A DNA stretch of 64,000 nucleotides, taken from NCBI GenBank assembly GCA_018713515.1, contig DVOO01000015.1, positions 1 through 64,000 of the forward strand, written 5' to 3'. This DNA is from Candidatus Scatomonas pullistercoris (lineage in GTDB: Bacteria; Bacillota; Clostridia; Lachnospirales; Lachnospiraceae). Made by a program: the position numbers and the translations under genes. Of this stretch, positions 34,995 through 43,886 are shown in pieces (position 1 is the first letter of the stretch; each line of letters opens with the position of its first letter). The notes beneath the pieces were generated by a model, which did no database searches, had not been told where the DNA came from, and saw only the letters and a program-made list of their open reading frames with translations.

Positions 34995-36140
34995 ATGATT
35001 GATTTTAACAGACCGCCCTATGTGGGAAAGGAACTGGACTATATAAAAGAAGCCGTTGAAAGCGGGAAGATCTGCGGGGACGGCATGTTTACCAGGAAGT
35101 GTACCGAATGGATCCGGGATACGCTGCACACAAAATACGCGCTGCTGACCACTTCCTGCACCCATGCCCTGGAGATGGCGGCCTATCTGTCGGATATCCG
35201 TCCCGGAGACGAGGTGATCATGCCCTCCTACACCTTTGTGTCCACGGCTGACGCGTTTGTGCTGCGGGGAGCGAGAATCGTCTTTGTGGATATCCGTCCG
35301 GATACCATGAATATGGATGAAAATCTGATCGAGGACGCCATTACGGAGAAGACCCGTGCCATCGTGCCGGTGCATTATGCCGGCGTGGCCTGTGAGATGG
35401 ACACAATCCTGGAATTGGCGGCCAGATACCATCTGAAGGTGGTGGAGGATGCGGCACAGGGCGTCCATGCGTATTATAAGGGCCGGGCGCTGGGAACGCT
35501 GGGAGATTTTGGCTGCTTCAGCTTCCACGAGACGAAGAATTACAGTATGGGAGAGGGGGGAGCCGTTCTCTTTCAGAAGGACGAGTATCTGGAGCGGGCG
35601 GAAATCCTCCGGGAGAAGGGCACAGACAGAAGTAAATTTTTCCGCGGTCAGATCGATAAATATACCTGGGTGGATTACGGCTCTTCCTACCTGCCCAGCG
35701 ACCTGAATGCCGCTTATCTGTACGCGCAGCTGGAAGCCTGCGAAGAGATTGACGCCAGGCGTATGGCCGTCTGGGAGCTGTACCACAGGACTCTGCGGCC
35801 GCTGGCGGAGGCGGGCCTTCTGGATCAGCCTGTGGTGCCGGCCTACGCGAAGCACAACGCCCACATGTATTATATAAAAGTACAGGATATAGACACCCGC
35901 ACCCGCCTGATCCGCTTCCTGCGGGAGAAAGGCGTCAGCAGCGTTTTCCATTATATTCCGCTGCACAGTGCCGGAGCCGGCAGAAAATTCGGACGGTTCC
36001 ACGGGGAGGATGTCTATACCACCCGGGAGAGTGAGCGGCTGATGCGGCTGCCCATGTACTATACACTGAAACTGGAAGAAGCTGCCTATGTGGTGGACTG
36101 TATCCGTGAATTTTTTGGATTTGACGGACCAAAGGAGTAA
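34995..36140 (+). CDS. DegT/DnrJ/EryC1/StrS sugar aminotransferase
   Basis: These PLP enzymes aminate keto-sugars bound to nucleotides. The 381-residue product begins FNRPPYVGKELDYIKEAVES, carries the cofactor-binding VEDAAQGVHAYYKGRALG and the lysine region FHETKNYSMGEGGA. The ETKNYS motif and length match WecE/RffA, which makes dTDP-4-amino-4,6-dideoxygalactose, and are close to ArnB. The substrate is probably dTDP-4-keto-6-deoxyglucose, which this genome would need for rhamnose as well. That link is inference. Confidence 0.88.
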   Translation: MIDFNRPPYVGKELDYIKEAVESGKICGDGMFTRKCTEWIRDTLHTKYALLTTSCTHALEMAAYLSDIRPGDEVIMPSYTFVSTADAFVLRGARIVFVDIRPDTMNMDENLIEDAITEKTRAIVPVHYAGVACEMDTILELAARYHLKVVEDAAQGVHAYYKGRALGTLGDFGCFSFHETKNYSMGEGGAVLFQKDEYLERAEILREKGTDRSKFFRGQIDKYTWVDYGSSYLPSDLNAAYLYAQLEACEEIDARRMAVWELYHRTLRPLAEAGLLDQPVVPAYAKHNAHMYYIKVQDIDTRTRLIRFLREKGVSSVFHYIPLHSAGAGRKFGRFHGEDVYTTRESERLMRLPMYYTLKLEEAAYVVDCIREFFGFDGPKE

Positions 36141-36143
36141 CAG

Positions 36144-37955
36144 ATGGCAGAAAATACCCTGCTGAGATTTTTGAAGAAATTAAAGCCCTATACCATCCAG
36201 AAGGGGCTGCGGTATCTGAAACATTACGGGCTGAAGGGATTCCTGGTAAGGCTCCGGGAAAGGATGGAGCCGGAGGAGGTTCCCTACGGCCCCTGGTATG
36301 AAGCCCACAGAGCTTCCCGGGAAACACTGGAGAAACAGCGGCGCAGAAACTGGAAAAATCCGGTCACCATCAGCATCGCGGTGCCGGCGTACCGGACGCC
36401 GGAGCGATTTCTGCGGGAAATGTTGGATTCGTTGCTGGATCAGACGTATCCTTACTGGGAACTGTGTCTGGTAAATGCCAGCCCGGAGGATGCAGCCATG
36501 CAGGCGGTTCTGTCAGAATACAGCCGCAGGGATCCGCGGATCCGGTTTCAGGATCTGAAAGAGAACGGGGGGATCGCGGAAAACACCAATGCGGCATTTG
36601 CCATGGCCCGGGGAGAATATGTCGGACTGCTGGATCACGATGATCTTCTGGCGCCGGACGCGCTGTATGAGACGGCCTGCAGGATCAGCGGGGGAGCCGA
36701 TGTGATATATACCGACGAAGACAAAGTGACGGAAGACGCGGGCGAGCATTATCAGCCGCATCTGAAGCCGGATTTTAATCTGGACCTGCTGCGGTCCAAC
36801 AATTATATCTGTCATTTTCTGGTGGTCAGAAGGAGTCTGATTGCCAGCGCCGGGGGATTCCGGAAGGAGTATGACGGGGCACAGGATTATGATTTTGTGT
36901 TCCGGTGTACGGAGCAGGCGGAAAAAATCGAACATGTGCCCAGGATTCTCTATCACTGGAGAACCCACAGAGCTTCCACAGCGGATAATCCGGCCAGCAA
37001 ACTGTATGCCTACGAGGCGGGAAAACGGGCCATTGAGGGAAATCTTGCCCGGACCGGGACGAAGGGAAGGGTATCGCAGACAGAAGATTTTGGATTTTAC
37101 CATGTAACATATCCGGTGCAGGGGGAGCCGCTGGTCAGCATTCTCATACCGAACCGGGATCAGCGCGAAACGCTTAAGAACTGTATCCGCTCCATCCGGG
37201 AAAAATCCACCTACCGGAATTATGAGATTCTGATCATAGAGAATAACAGCCGGGAAGAGGAAACCTTTTCTTATTACCGGCAGCTGGAAAAGGAAGAGAG
37301 GATCCGGATCCTGAAGTGGGAGCATCCCTTTAATTATTCAGCGATCAACAATTACGCGGCCCGTGAGGCAGGGGGCGAGTATCTGCTGCTTCTGAACAAC
37401 GATACCCGGGTGATCTCTCCGGACTGGATCCAGGGAATGCTGGGGAACTGTCAGAGACCGGAGGTCGGAATCACCGGAGCAAAGCTCTATTATCCGGACA
37501 ATACGGTGCAGCATGCGGGAATCATTATCGGGATTGGCGGAATAGCCGGCCACGCCTTTCTGAATCTGCCGAGAAGCCACAGCGGTTATCTGCACAAGGC
37601 ATCCATCCAGATGGATTACAGCGCGGTGACGGCAGCCTGCATGATGGTGAAAAAGTCCGTGTATGAAGAGGTCGGCGGTTTCGAGGAGAAGCTGACGGTG
37701 GCCTTCAACGATGTGGATTTCTGCCTGCGGGCAGGGAAGGCCGGGTATCTGGTGGTATATAACCCGAGAGTGGAGCTGTACCACGATGAATCCAAGTCCC
37801 GGGGAGCGGAGGATAATCCGGAGAAGGTCCGGCGTTTCCAGGAAGAAATCGAGTTTATGAGAAGCCGCTGGATCGATTTGCTGAAGGCGGGAGACCCCTG
37901 TTACAATAAAAATCTGACTCTCAGCAAATGGAATTATTCGCTGCGGGCCAGGTGA
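36144..37955 (+). CDS. Double-domain GT2 glycosyltransferase (rhamnosyltransferase-like)
   Basis: The 603-residue protein has two tandem GT-A domains. The first begins VTISIAVPAYRTPERFLREM near residue 74, with LLDHDDLLAPDALYE as its metal-binding region. The second begins VSILIPNRDQRETLKNC near residue 331, with LLLNNDTRVISPDW. An N-terminal stretch of about 70 residues precedes them. Such two-domain enzymes add successive sugars to cell-wall rhamnans and related polymers. It starts three bases after the aminotransferase stop. Confidence 0.86.
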   Translation: MAENTLLRFLKKLKPYTIQKGLRYLKHYGLKGFLVRLRERMEPEEVPYGPWYEAHRASRETLEKQRRRNWKNPVTISIAVPAYRTPERFLREMLDSLLDQTYPYWELCLVNASPEDAAMQAVLSEYSRRDPRIRFQDLKENGGIAENTNAAFAMARGEYVGLLDHDDLLAPDALYETACRISGGADVIYTDEDKVTEDAGEHYQPHLKPDFNLDLLRSNNYICHFLVVRRSLIASAGGFRKEYDGAQDYDFVFRCTEQAEKIEHVPRILYHWRTHRASTADNPASKLYAYEAGKRAIEGNLARTGTKGRVSQTEDFGFYHVTYPVQGEPLVSILIPNRDQRETLKNCIRSIREKSTYRNYEILIIENNSREEETFSYYRQLEKEERIRILKWEHPFNYSAINNYAAREAGGEYLLLLNNDTRVISPDWIQGMLGNCQRPEVGITGAKLYYPDNTVQHAGIIIGIGGIAGHAFLNLPRSHSGYLHKASIQMDYSAVTAACMMVKKSVYEEVGGFEEKLTVAFNDVDFCLRAGKAGYLVVYNPRVELYHDESKSRGAEDNPEKVRRFQEEIEFMRSRWIDLLKAGDPCYNKNLTLSKWNYSLRAR

Positions 37956-37965
37956 GGAGAAAACC

Positions 37966-38928
37966 ATGCGGGAAGTTGCGGTTGTGATACCCAATTACAA
38001 TGGAATACAGTTCCTTGAGCCGTGTCTGGAGGCGCTCCGGGCCCAGACCTTTCGGGAGTTTCAGACAATCCTGGTGGACAACGGGTCCTCCGACGGCAGT
38101 CTCGCGCTGGTGCGGGAAAGGTACCCGGAAGTGGAAATTGCGGCGCTGCCGGAGAACTTCGGATTCTGCCGGGCTGTCAATGAAGGGATCCGGAGGGCAG
38201 AAGCGAAGTATGTGATCCTTTTAAACAATGACACGCAGGTTTTTCCGGATTTTGTGGAGGCCCTGTACCGGGGCATCGCAGAGCGGCCGCGGGCATTTTC
38301 TGCGGGAGCCATGATGATCCAGGCCCACGACCACAGGAAGCTGGATACAGCCGGGGATTATTACAGCGCTCTTGGATGGGCTTTTTCCAGGGGAAAGGGA
38401 AAAAGGCCGGAAAAATTTGAAGATCCAAAGCCTGTATTTGCCGTCTGCGCCGGCGCCGCTATCTACCGGATGGAGCTTCTCAGAGAAATCGGACTTTTTG
38501 ATGAAGAACATTTTGCCTATCTGGAGGATCTGGATATCGGCTACCGGGCCAGAATCGCCGGATATGAAAACTGGTATCTGCCCTCGGCCAGGGTTTATCA
38601 CGTGGGCAGCGGGACCAGCGGTTCCCGTTATAATCTTTTTAAGATCCGCTATTCGTCCAGAAACAATGTCTATCTGATCTATAAAAATATGCCGGTGCTG
38701 CAGGTGATTCTGAATCTGCCGTTCCTGATTTCCGGCTTTGGCGTAAAGTTTTTGTTTTTTGCGGCCCGGGGTTTTGGAAGAGAGTACGCGGCAGGTATCA
38801 AGAATGGAATGGCTCTGTGCCGGAAGCCCGGGAACAAGAAGAAAAAGATAAAATTCAGCTGGCGCCGCCTTCCTAATTATCTGAAGATTCAGCTGGAACT
38901 CTGGGCGAATCTGTTCCGCCGGCTGTAG
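37966..38928 (+). CDS. GT2 glycosyltransferase (rhamnosyltransferase-like)
   Basis: The 320-residue product starts VAVVIPNYNGIQFLEPCLEA, followed by VDNGSSDGS and the metal-binding LLNNDTQVFPDF, and ends in a basic C-terminal region with a hydrophobic segment (VILNLPFLISGFGVKFLFF) that may attach it to the membrane. The family includes WbbL-type dTDP-rhamnosyltransferases. A hairpin terminator overlaps the stop codon, so it probably ends the transcript that begins upstream. Confidence 0.87.
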   Translation: MREVAVVIPNYNGIQFLEPCLEALRAQTFREFQTILVDNGSSDGSLALVRERYPEVEIAALPENFGFCRAVNEGIRRAEAKYVILLNNDTQVFPDFVEALYRGIAERPRAFSAGAMMIQAHDHRKLDTAGDYYSALGWAFSRGKGKRPEKFEDPKPVFAVCAGAAIYRMELLREIGLFDEEHFAYLEDLDIGYRARIAGYENWYLPSARVYHVGSGTSGSRYNLFKIRYSSRNNVYLIYKNMPVLQVILNLPFLISGFGVKFLFFAARGFGREYAAGIKNGMALCRKPGNKKKKIKFSWRRLPNYLKIQLELWANLFRRL

Positions 38929-38945
38929 ATGTCCGGCGGAATTTT
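38914..38945 (+). terminator. Rho-independent terminator containing a stop codon
   Basis: TTCCGCCGG (38914-38922) and CCGGCGGAA (38933-38941) form a perfect 9-bp stem with a 10-base loop, followed by TTTTCTGTT. The TAG stop of the GT2 gene (38926-38928) is in the loop. Confidence 0.85.
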
Positions 38946-38989
38946 CTGTTCCGGCGAAACCTGTCTGTAATAGAATTGTAATTAATTTG

Positions 38990-39018
38990 TTGCGCTTTTC
39001 CGAAAGTTATAGTATGAT
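38990..39018 (+). promoter_or_regulatory. SigA-type promoter of the glycosylphosphotransferase gene
   Basis: TTGCGC (38990-38995), a 17-base spacer and TATGAT (39013-39018). It follows directly after a terminator, so a new transcription unit starts here. Confidence 0.7.
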
Positions 39019-39053
39019 GTTAAATTGGGAAAGGTATAAACAGGTGATTTACT

Positions 39054-40457
39054 GTGATTAAAGATAATCAGAAGTACTTTAACCGGATGCATGTGGTTGT
39101 GGATGCCCTGGTCATTATCATTTCCTATCTTCTGGCCTGGGTCCTGAAGTTCCGCACCACCCTGTTCGGCCATTCGGTGCTGACGCTTCCGTTTGCCTAT
39201 TATGCCCTGTGCCTGGTACTGATCATACCGATCTATCTTGTGCTCTATTACGCATGCAATCTCTACACGCCGAAGAGAGTGCAGGGACGAAGGCTGGAGG
39301 CTGCCAATATTTTCCGGGCCAACACCATCGGTCTTCTGGTGGTTATCCTGGGACTGTATATGGTCCGGCAGCAGCATGTTTCCAGAAGCATGCTGGTGAT
39401 CTTTTATGTGATCAACTGTCTGCTGGAGATTATTCTTCGAAATCTGATCCGCTACGTCCTTCGGAATATGCGGAGGAAGGGGTACAATCAGAAGCACATC
39501 CTGCTGGTGGGATACAGCCGGGCAGCCGAGGAGTATATTAACCGGATCCTTGCCCATCCGGAGTGGGGCTACACGGTCCGGGGAATTCTGGATGATCATG
39601 TGACAGCAGGAACCACCTACCGGGGAATCAAGGTGCTGGGGAGAATTGAAAATCTGATGGTCATCCTTCCGGAAAATAAGCTGGATGAAATTTCTATTAC
39701 CCTGGGGCTGAATGAATATTACCGGCTGGAGGAGATCGTGGCTCTGTGTGAAAAATCGGGTGTCCATACAAAATTCATTCCCGATTACCACAATATTATC
39801 CCAACGAAGCCCTATACAGAGGACCTGATGGGTCTGCCGGTGATCAATATCCGGTACGTTCCCCTGAGCAATACATTCAACGCCCTGACGAAGCGGATTA
39901 TGGATGTGATCGGCTCGCTTCTGTGCATTGTGATATTTTCTCCGGTCATGCTGATCGCCGTAATCGGGATCAAGCTGACATCGCCGGGACCACTGATCTA
40001 CAGGCAGACCCGGGTAGGACTGCACAACCGGAGCTTTGAGATGTATAAATTCCGCTCCATGGAGGTGCAGGATCCGGAAAAAGAGAAAAAAGGCTGGACA
40101 GTTAAAAACGATCCCAGGGTGACATCCTTCGGAAAGTTTATGCGGAAGACCAGCATAGACGAGCTGCCGCAGCTCTTTAACGTCCTGAAGGGAGATATGA
40201 GCCTGGTGGGACCCAGGCCGGAGAGACCTTTCTTTGTGGAAAAGTTCCGGGAAGAAATTCCCAGGTACATGGTGAAGCATCAGGTGCGACCCGGCATGAC
40301 GGGCTGGGCCCAGGTGAACGGGTACAGGGGAGATACATCTATCCGGAAGCGTATAGACTGTGATCTGTATTACATTGAAAACTGGACACTGGGACTGGAT
40401 GTAAAGATTCTGTTTCTGACAGTGTTCAAGGGCTTTGTAAATAAAAACGCATACTAA
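39054..40457 (+). CDS. Polyprenyl-phosphate glycosyl-1-phosphate transferase (WbaP/CpsE-type priming enzyme)
   Basis: This enzyme starts polymer synthesis by placing a sugar-1-phosphate on undecaprenyl phosphate. The 467-residue protein has four to five N-terminal helices, a central nucleotide-binding-like domain (HILLVGYSRAAEEYINRIL), and the C-terminal catalytic domain with KRIMDVIGSLLCIVIFSPVM, SPGPLIYRQTRVGLHNRSFE, YKFRSM and LPQLFNVLKGDMSLVGPRPE. The GTG start follows AGGTGA. It is next to an LCP attachment gene, so the first and last steps of polymer assembly are adjacent. Confidence 0.93.
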   Translation: MIKDNQKYFNRMHVVVDALVIIISYLLAWVLKFRTTLFGHSVLTLPFAYYALCLVLIIPIYLVLYYACNLYTPKRVQGRRLEAANIFRANTIGLLVVILGLYMVRQQHVSRSMLVIFYVINCLLEIILRNLIRYVLRNMRRKGYNQKHILLVGYSRAAEEYINRILAHPEWGYTVRGILDDHVTAGTTYRGIKVLGRIENLMVILPENKLDEISITLGLNEYYRLEEIVALCEKSGVHTKFIPDYHNIIPTKPYTEDLMGLPVINIRYVPLSNTFNALTKRIMDVIGSLLCIVIFSPVMLIAVIGIKLTSPGPLIYRQTRVGLHNRSFEMYKFRSMEVQDPEKEKKGWTVKNDPRVTSFGKFMRKTSIDELPQLFNVLKGDMSLVGPRPERPFFVEKFREEIPRYMVKHQVRPGMTGWAQVNGYRGDTSIRKRIDCDLYYIENWTLGLDVKILFLTVFKGFVNKNAY

Positions 40458-40478
40458 CGAAAAAAAAAGGGGAAAGAC

Positions 40479-41768
40479 ATGTCTAGGTCTGGCAGAAGAC
40501 AAAAAAAGAAAAAAAACAGAAAAGCATTATTTGCGGTTGAGATGGTGATTCTGGCGCTGCTGACGGCGGTGCTCCTGGTCTGTATCTGGGCCACGCAGAA
40601 GTTTAATCTGCTGAACCGGAGAGAGCTGGATGAAGACAGGCTCTTTACGGCCAATGAAGTGAACAATTCCTCGGAGGGGGGAGACGGAAATGATACATCT
40701 TCCGACCTGTCCGGAATTGAGCTGTTTGCCCTGGTGGGTATCGACTACCGGTCGGGGAATGAGGCCCAGAACAGCGATACGCTGATTATCGCCTGCGTAA
40801 ACCACAACGCGAAGACCATACAGCTGGTTTCTGTTTACCGGGATACGTACCTGAACATCAACGGTCCCTATGAGGATTACTATTTTACCAAGTGCAACGC
40901 GGCCTACAACCAGGGCGGAGCAGAGCAGATGCTGACCATGCTGAACCTGAATCTGGATCTGGATATTACCCAGTACGTGACGGTGGATTTTACCGCCGTG
41001 GCCGATGTGGTGGACGCCCTGGGCGGCATCGATGTGGAACTGACCCGGGAAGAAGTCATCCATCTGAACAACCACCTGCAGGAAACCTCCGAGGTCTGCG
41101 GCGTTGCGTACGATCCCATCGAACTGCCGGATCAGTCCGTCTTTGACGGGGCCATTGTACAGACCTTCCATCTGGACGGACCCAAGGCCGTGGCCTACTC
41201 CCGGATCCGCCAGACAGCCGGCGACGATTTCCGGCGGACGGCCCGTCAGAGAAACGTACTGAACAAGATTTTTGAAAAAGCCAAGACGGCAGGCCTGGGC
41301 ACCCTGGATTCGATTATGAATGCCGTATTCCCCCAGGTGGAGACAAATCTCAGCAATACGAAGATTCTGTCGCTCATCCAGCCGCTGCTGAGCTATACCA
41401 TCACCACGGAAGAAGGTTTCCCCACCCGCTATCAGAGCGGCTCTGAGCTTACCGTGCCGGTGACGGGAGAGGACTGCATTGTTCCCCATACCCTGGAGCA
41501 GAATGTAATTGAGCTGCACCAGCTGCTGTTCCCGGATGAGGAGTATACGCCGTCGGATACTGTGGTGGAATACAGCCAGTATCTGGAATGGGAGACCGGA
41601 TTTACGGAGGATACCATGCCCGATGCCACCGATTACGGAGCTCTGGAAGAGGGCGTCACCTATGAAGAGGCGGAGGCCCAGGGACTGCTTGACAATTCTG
41701 ACAGCTACAGCGAGGACGATTATTATGAGGACGAAAGTTATTACGAGGACGAGAGTTATTATTACTAA
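40479..41768 (+). CDS. LytR-CpsA-Psr (LCP) family glycopolymer transferase
   Basis: LCP proteins transfer lipid-linked wall polymers to peptidoglycan. The product (429 residues) has a basic N terminus (RSGRRQKKKKNRK), one membrane helix (residues about 18-40), and the LCP domain with FALVGIDYRSG, the arginine-containing SVYRDTYLNI, and RIRQTAGDDFRRTARQRNVL. The end is unusually acidic and tyrosine-rich (EDDYYEDESYYEDESYYY). A GGGGAAAGAC site precedes the ATG. Confidence 0.93.
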   Translation: MSRSGRRQKKKKNRKALFAVEMVILALLTAVLLVCIWATQKFNLLNRRELDEDRLFTANEVNNSSEGGDGNDTSSDLSGIELFALVGIDYRSGNEAQNSDTLIIACVNHNAKTIQLVSVYRDTYLNINGPYEDYYFTKCNAAYNQGGAEQMLTMLNLNLDLDITQYVTVDFTAVADVVDALGGIDVELTREEVIHLNNHLQETSEVCGVAYDPIELPDQSVFDGAIVQTFHLDGPKAVAYSRIRQTAGDDFRRTARQRNVLNKIFEKAKTAGLGTLDSIMNAVFPQVETNLSNTKILSLIQPLLSYTITTEEGFPTRYQSGSELTVPVTGEDCIVPHTLEQNVIELHQLLFPDEEYTPSDTVVEYSQYLEWETGFTEDTMPDATDYGALEEGVTYEEAEAQGLLDNSDSYSEDDYYEDESYYEDESYYY

Positions 41769-41789
41769 TCTGTTCGGAGAATGAGAACA

Positions 41790-42680
41790 ATGTACAGTGT
41801 GGATATTCTGATACCGACATACAGGCCAGGCCCGGAGTTTGCAGAGCTGCTCCGGCGCCTGGCTCGTCAGCATTATGCCATTCATCAGGTGCTGATCATC
41901 AACACGGAGCGGCAGTACTGGGATCCGTCTTTTGAAAAGGCGTATCCCGGCTGCCGGGTAATGCATATTGAGAAAAATGAGTTTAATCACGGAGGAACCA
42001 GGAGCTGGATGGCCGGTCTGTCGGCTGCGGAGTTCCTGGTTTATATGACTCAGGACGCCCTTCCTGCGGATACGGAGCTGATTGGAAATCTGGTGAAAGC
42101 CTTTGAGAATCCCGGGGTAAAGGCAGCTTACGCCAGACAGCTGCCGAGAAAGGACTGCTCGCTTCTGGAGAGCTGTACCCGGGCCTTTAATTATCCGGCG
42201 GAGAGCCGGATCAAGACGAAAGACGACCTGGGAACCCTGGGAATCAAGACGTTTTTCTGCTCCGATGTCTGTGCGGCCTATGAGAGAAAAACTTACCTGG
42301 ATCTGGGCGGTTTTCCGGAGACGGTGAATTTCAATGAAGATATGATTTATGCGGCCAAAGTAATAGAGGCGGGCTACGGCGTGGCCTACGTATCGGAGGC
42401 GAAGGTCATCCATTCCCATAATTATACGGGAGGCCAGCAGTTCCGCCGGAATTTTGCCCTGGCTGTTTCCCAGGCGGATCATCCGGAGGTCTTTGCCAAA
42501 TATCCCTCCGAGGGAGAAGGGATTCGTCTGGTGAAGAAGACGGCAGCCTGCGTGTGCAGAAAGAGAAGGCCCTGGCTTCTGGCGCCGCTGTTCTGGCAGA
42601 GCGCCTGCAAGTACGCGGGATACTGGCTGGGAAAGCGCTACAGGAAACTGCCGCGCTGGATAGTAAGACGGTGGAAATGA
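41790..42680 (+). CDS. GT2 glycosyltransferase (rhamnosyltransferase-like)
   Basis: The protein starts YSVDILIPTYRPGPEFAELL and has HGGTRSWMAGLSAAEFLVYM, a motif common in dTDP-rhamnosyltransferases such as RfbF, then TQDALPAD and the late FNEDMIYAAKVIEAGY. The ATG at 41790 is preferred over one nine bases earlier because CGGAGA lies at the right distance only from the second. The length is 296 residues. It lies between the LCP and the pyruvyl transferase gene. Confidence 0.85.
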   Translation: MYSVDILIPTYRPGPEFAELLRRLARQHYAIHQVLIINTERQYWDPSFEKAYPGCRVMHIEKNEFNHGGTRSWMAGLSAAEFLVYMTQDALPADTELIGNLVKAFENPGVKAAYARQLPRKDCSLLESCTRAFNYPAESRIKTKDDLGTLGIKTFFCSDVCAAYERKTYLDLGGFPETVNFNEDMIYAAKVIEAGYGVAYVSEAKVIHSHNYTGGQQFRRNFALAVSQADHPEVFAKYPSEGEGIRLVKKTAACVCRKRRPWLLAPLFWQSACKYAGYWLGKRYRKLPRWIVRRWK

Positions 42681-42701
42681 TTTTTGAGGGGGGCAGATGA
42701 G

Positions 42702-43781
42702 ATGAAGAGGGTATACGTGTACGCGTATCTGGCCGGAAATTTAGGGGATGATTTGTTTGTGCGCCTTTTATGCCAAAGATACCCGAAGACCAGATTTTAT
42801 ATTTTGGCGGATCCCATATACAAGGAACGCTATCGGGATCTTTCGAACTGCCGTGTCTGCTCCCCGGGAGACAGACGGGTAAGGTTTCTGGAAAAATGGC
42901 TGGGCCGCGGGGGGATTCAGAGATTTCTTGTGAGACATGCAGCGGCGGTGATTCACATTGGAGGTTCTGTTTTTGTGCAGCACCAGGATGACTGGTCCGA
43001 TCTCTTCCATACAGACGCGTATCTGGCGGAACACAGCAGAAGATTATACGTGATCGGCGCGAATTTCGGCCCCTATGTGAATCCGGATTATTATAAACAG
43101 TACAGGAAACTTTTTGAAAAATACAGGGGAATCTGTTTTCGGGACAGGTATTCCTGGGAACTGTTCCGGGAGCTGCCCCAGGTTTCCTGGGCGCCTGACG
43201 TGATATTTCAATTAAAGCCCCTTGCGGCAGAAAAAAAGAAGAAAGTTCTGATAGCGCCCATCGAACTGGAGGAACGGAAGGGAAAATATGACATTTCCGG
43301 TTACGAAAAAGCCTATTTAGATTTTCATATCCGCATGATTCGCGGCCTTTTGGCCAGAGGTTATTCGATTGCAATGGCTTCCTTCTGTCAATTTCAAAAG
43401 GATGACGCCATGATGCAGAAAATTATGGACGGACTGGCAGCCGGGGAACGCCGGGCGGTAGTCTGTATGGCCTATCAGAAAGACATGGCTCCCATCCTTC
43501 AGTGTTTTGCCGAAAGTGAAGCTGTGCTGGGAACACGCTTTCACAGCATTGTTTTAGGGTGGCTTCACCGCTGTAGAGTTCTGCCGGTGATCTATGACCA
43601 GAAGACGGAGAAAACCCTGGAAGATTTAGGCCCGGGCTTAAGTCTGAAACTGGAAGAACTGGAATCGGAAGATGCGGATAAGCTCCTGGACGCATGGCTG
43701 GGAATGGAGCCCATGGATATTGAAAGCCTGCAGAAGGAGGCCGAAAGACAGTTTCAGTATACGGACGGCTTTTTAAAATAA
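42702..43781 (+). CDS. Polysaccharide pyruvyl transferase family protein
   Basis: The family moves pyruvate from phosphoenolpyruvate to sugars of surface polymers; CsaB is the best-known member. The 359-residue product has the GNLGDD motif near the start (YAYLAGNLGDDLFVRLLCQR), HIGGSVFVQ in the middle and the conserved AVLGTRFHSIVLGWLHR near the C terminus. The next gene encodes a protein with SLH repeats, and SLH repeats bind pyruvylated wall polymers. The functional pairing is well supported by knowledge of CsaB, but it is inference here. The ATG at 42702 is chosen over a TTG 18 bases earlier. Confidence 0.85.
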   Translation: MKRVYVYAYLAGNLGDDLFVRLLCQRYPKTRFYILADPIYKERYRDLSNCRVCSPGDRRVRFLEKWLGRGGIQRFLVRHAAAVIHIGGSVFVQHQDDWSDLFHTDAYLAEHSRRLYVIGANFGPYVNPDYYKQYRKLFEKYRGICFRDRYSWELFRELPQVSWAPDVIFQLKPLAAEKKKKVLIAPIELEERKGKYDISGYEKAYLDFHIRMIRGLLARGYSIAMASFCQFQKDDAMMQKIMDGLAAGERRAVVCMAYQKDMAPILQCFAESEAVLGTRFHSIVLGWLHRCRVLPVIYDQKTEKTLEDLGPGLSLKLEELESEDADKLLDAWLGMEPMDIESLQKEAERQFQYTDGFLK

Positions 43782-43783
43782 AA

Positions 43784-43812
43784 TTGAAAATAGAAGGGTT
43801 TTTTGATAAAAT
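43784..43812 (+). promoter_or_regulatory. SigA-type promoter of the SLH glucosaminidase gene
   Basis: TTGAAA (43784-43789), a 17-base spacer and TAAAAT (43807-43812). Confidence 0.65.
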
Positions 43813-43886
43813 ACAGAATTGCAGTAAGGGGAAACAGTTTGGACGGCGTATAGCTGAGACGTCCACAGTACAGAAAGGAGTTATAA

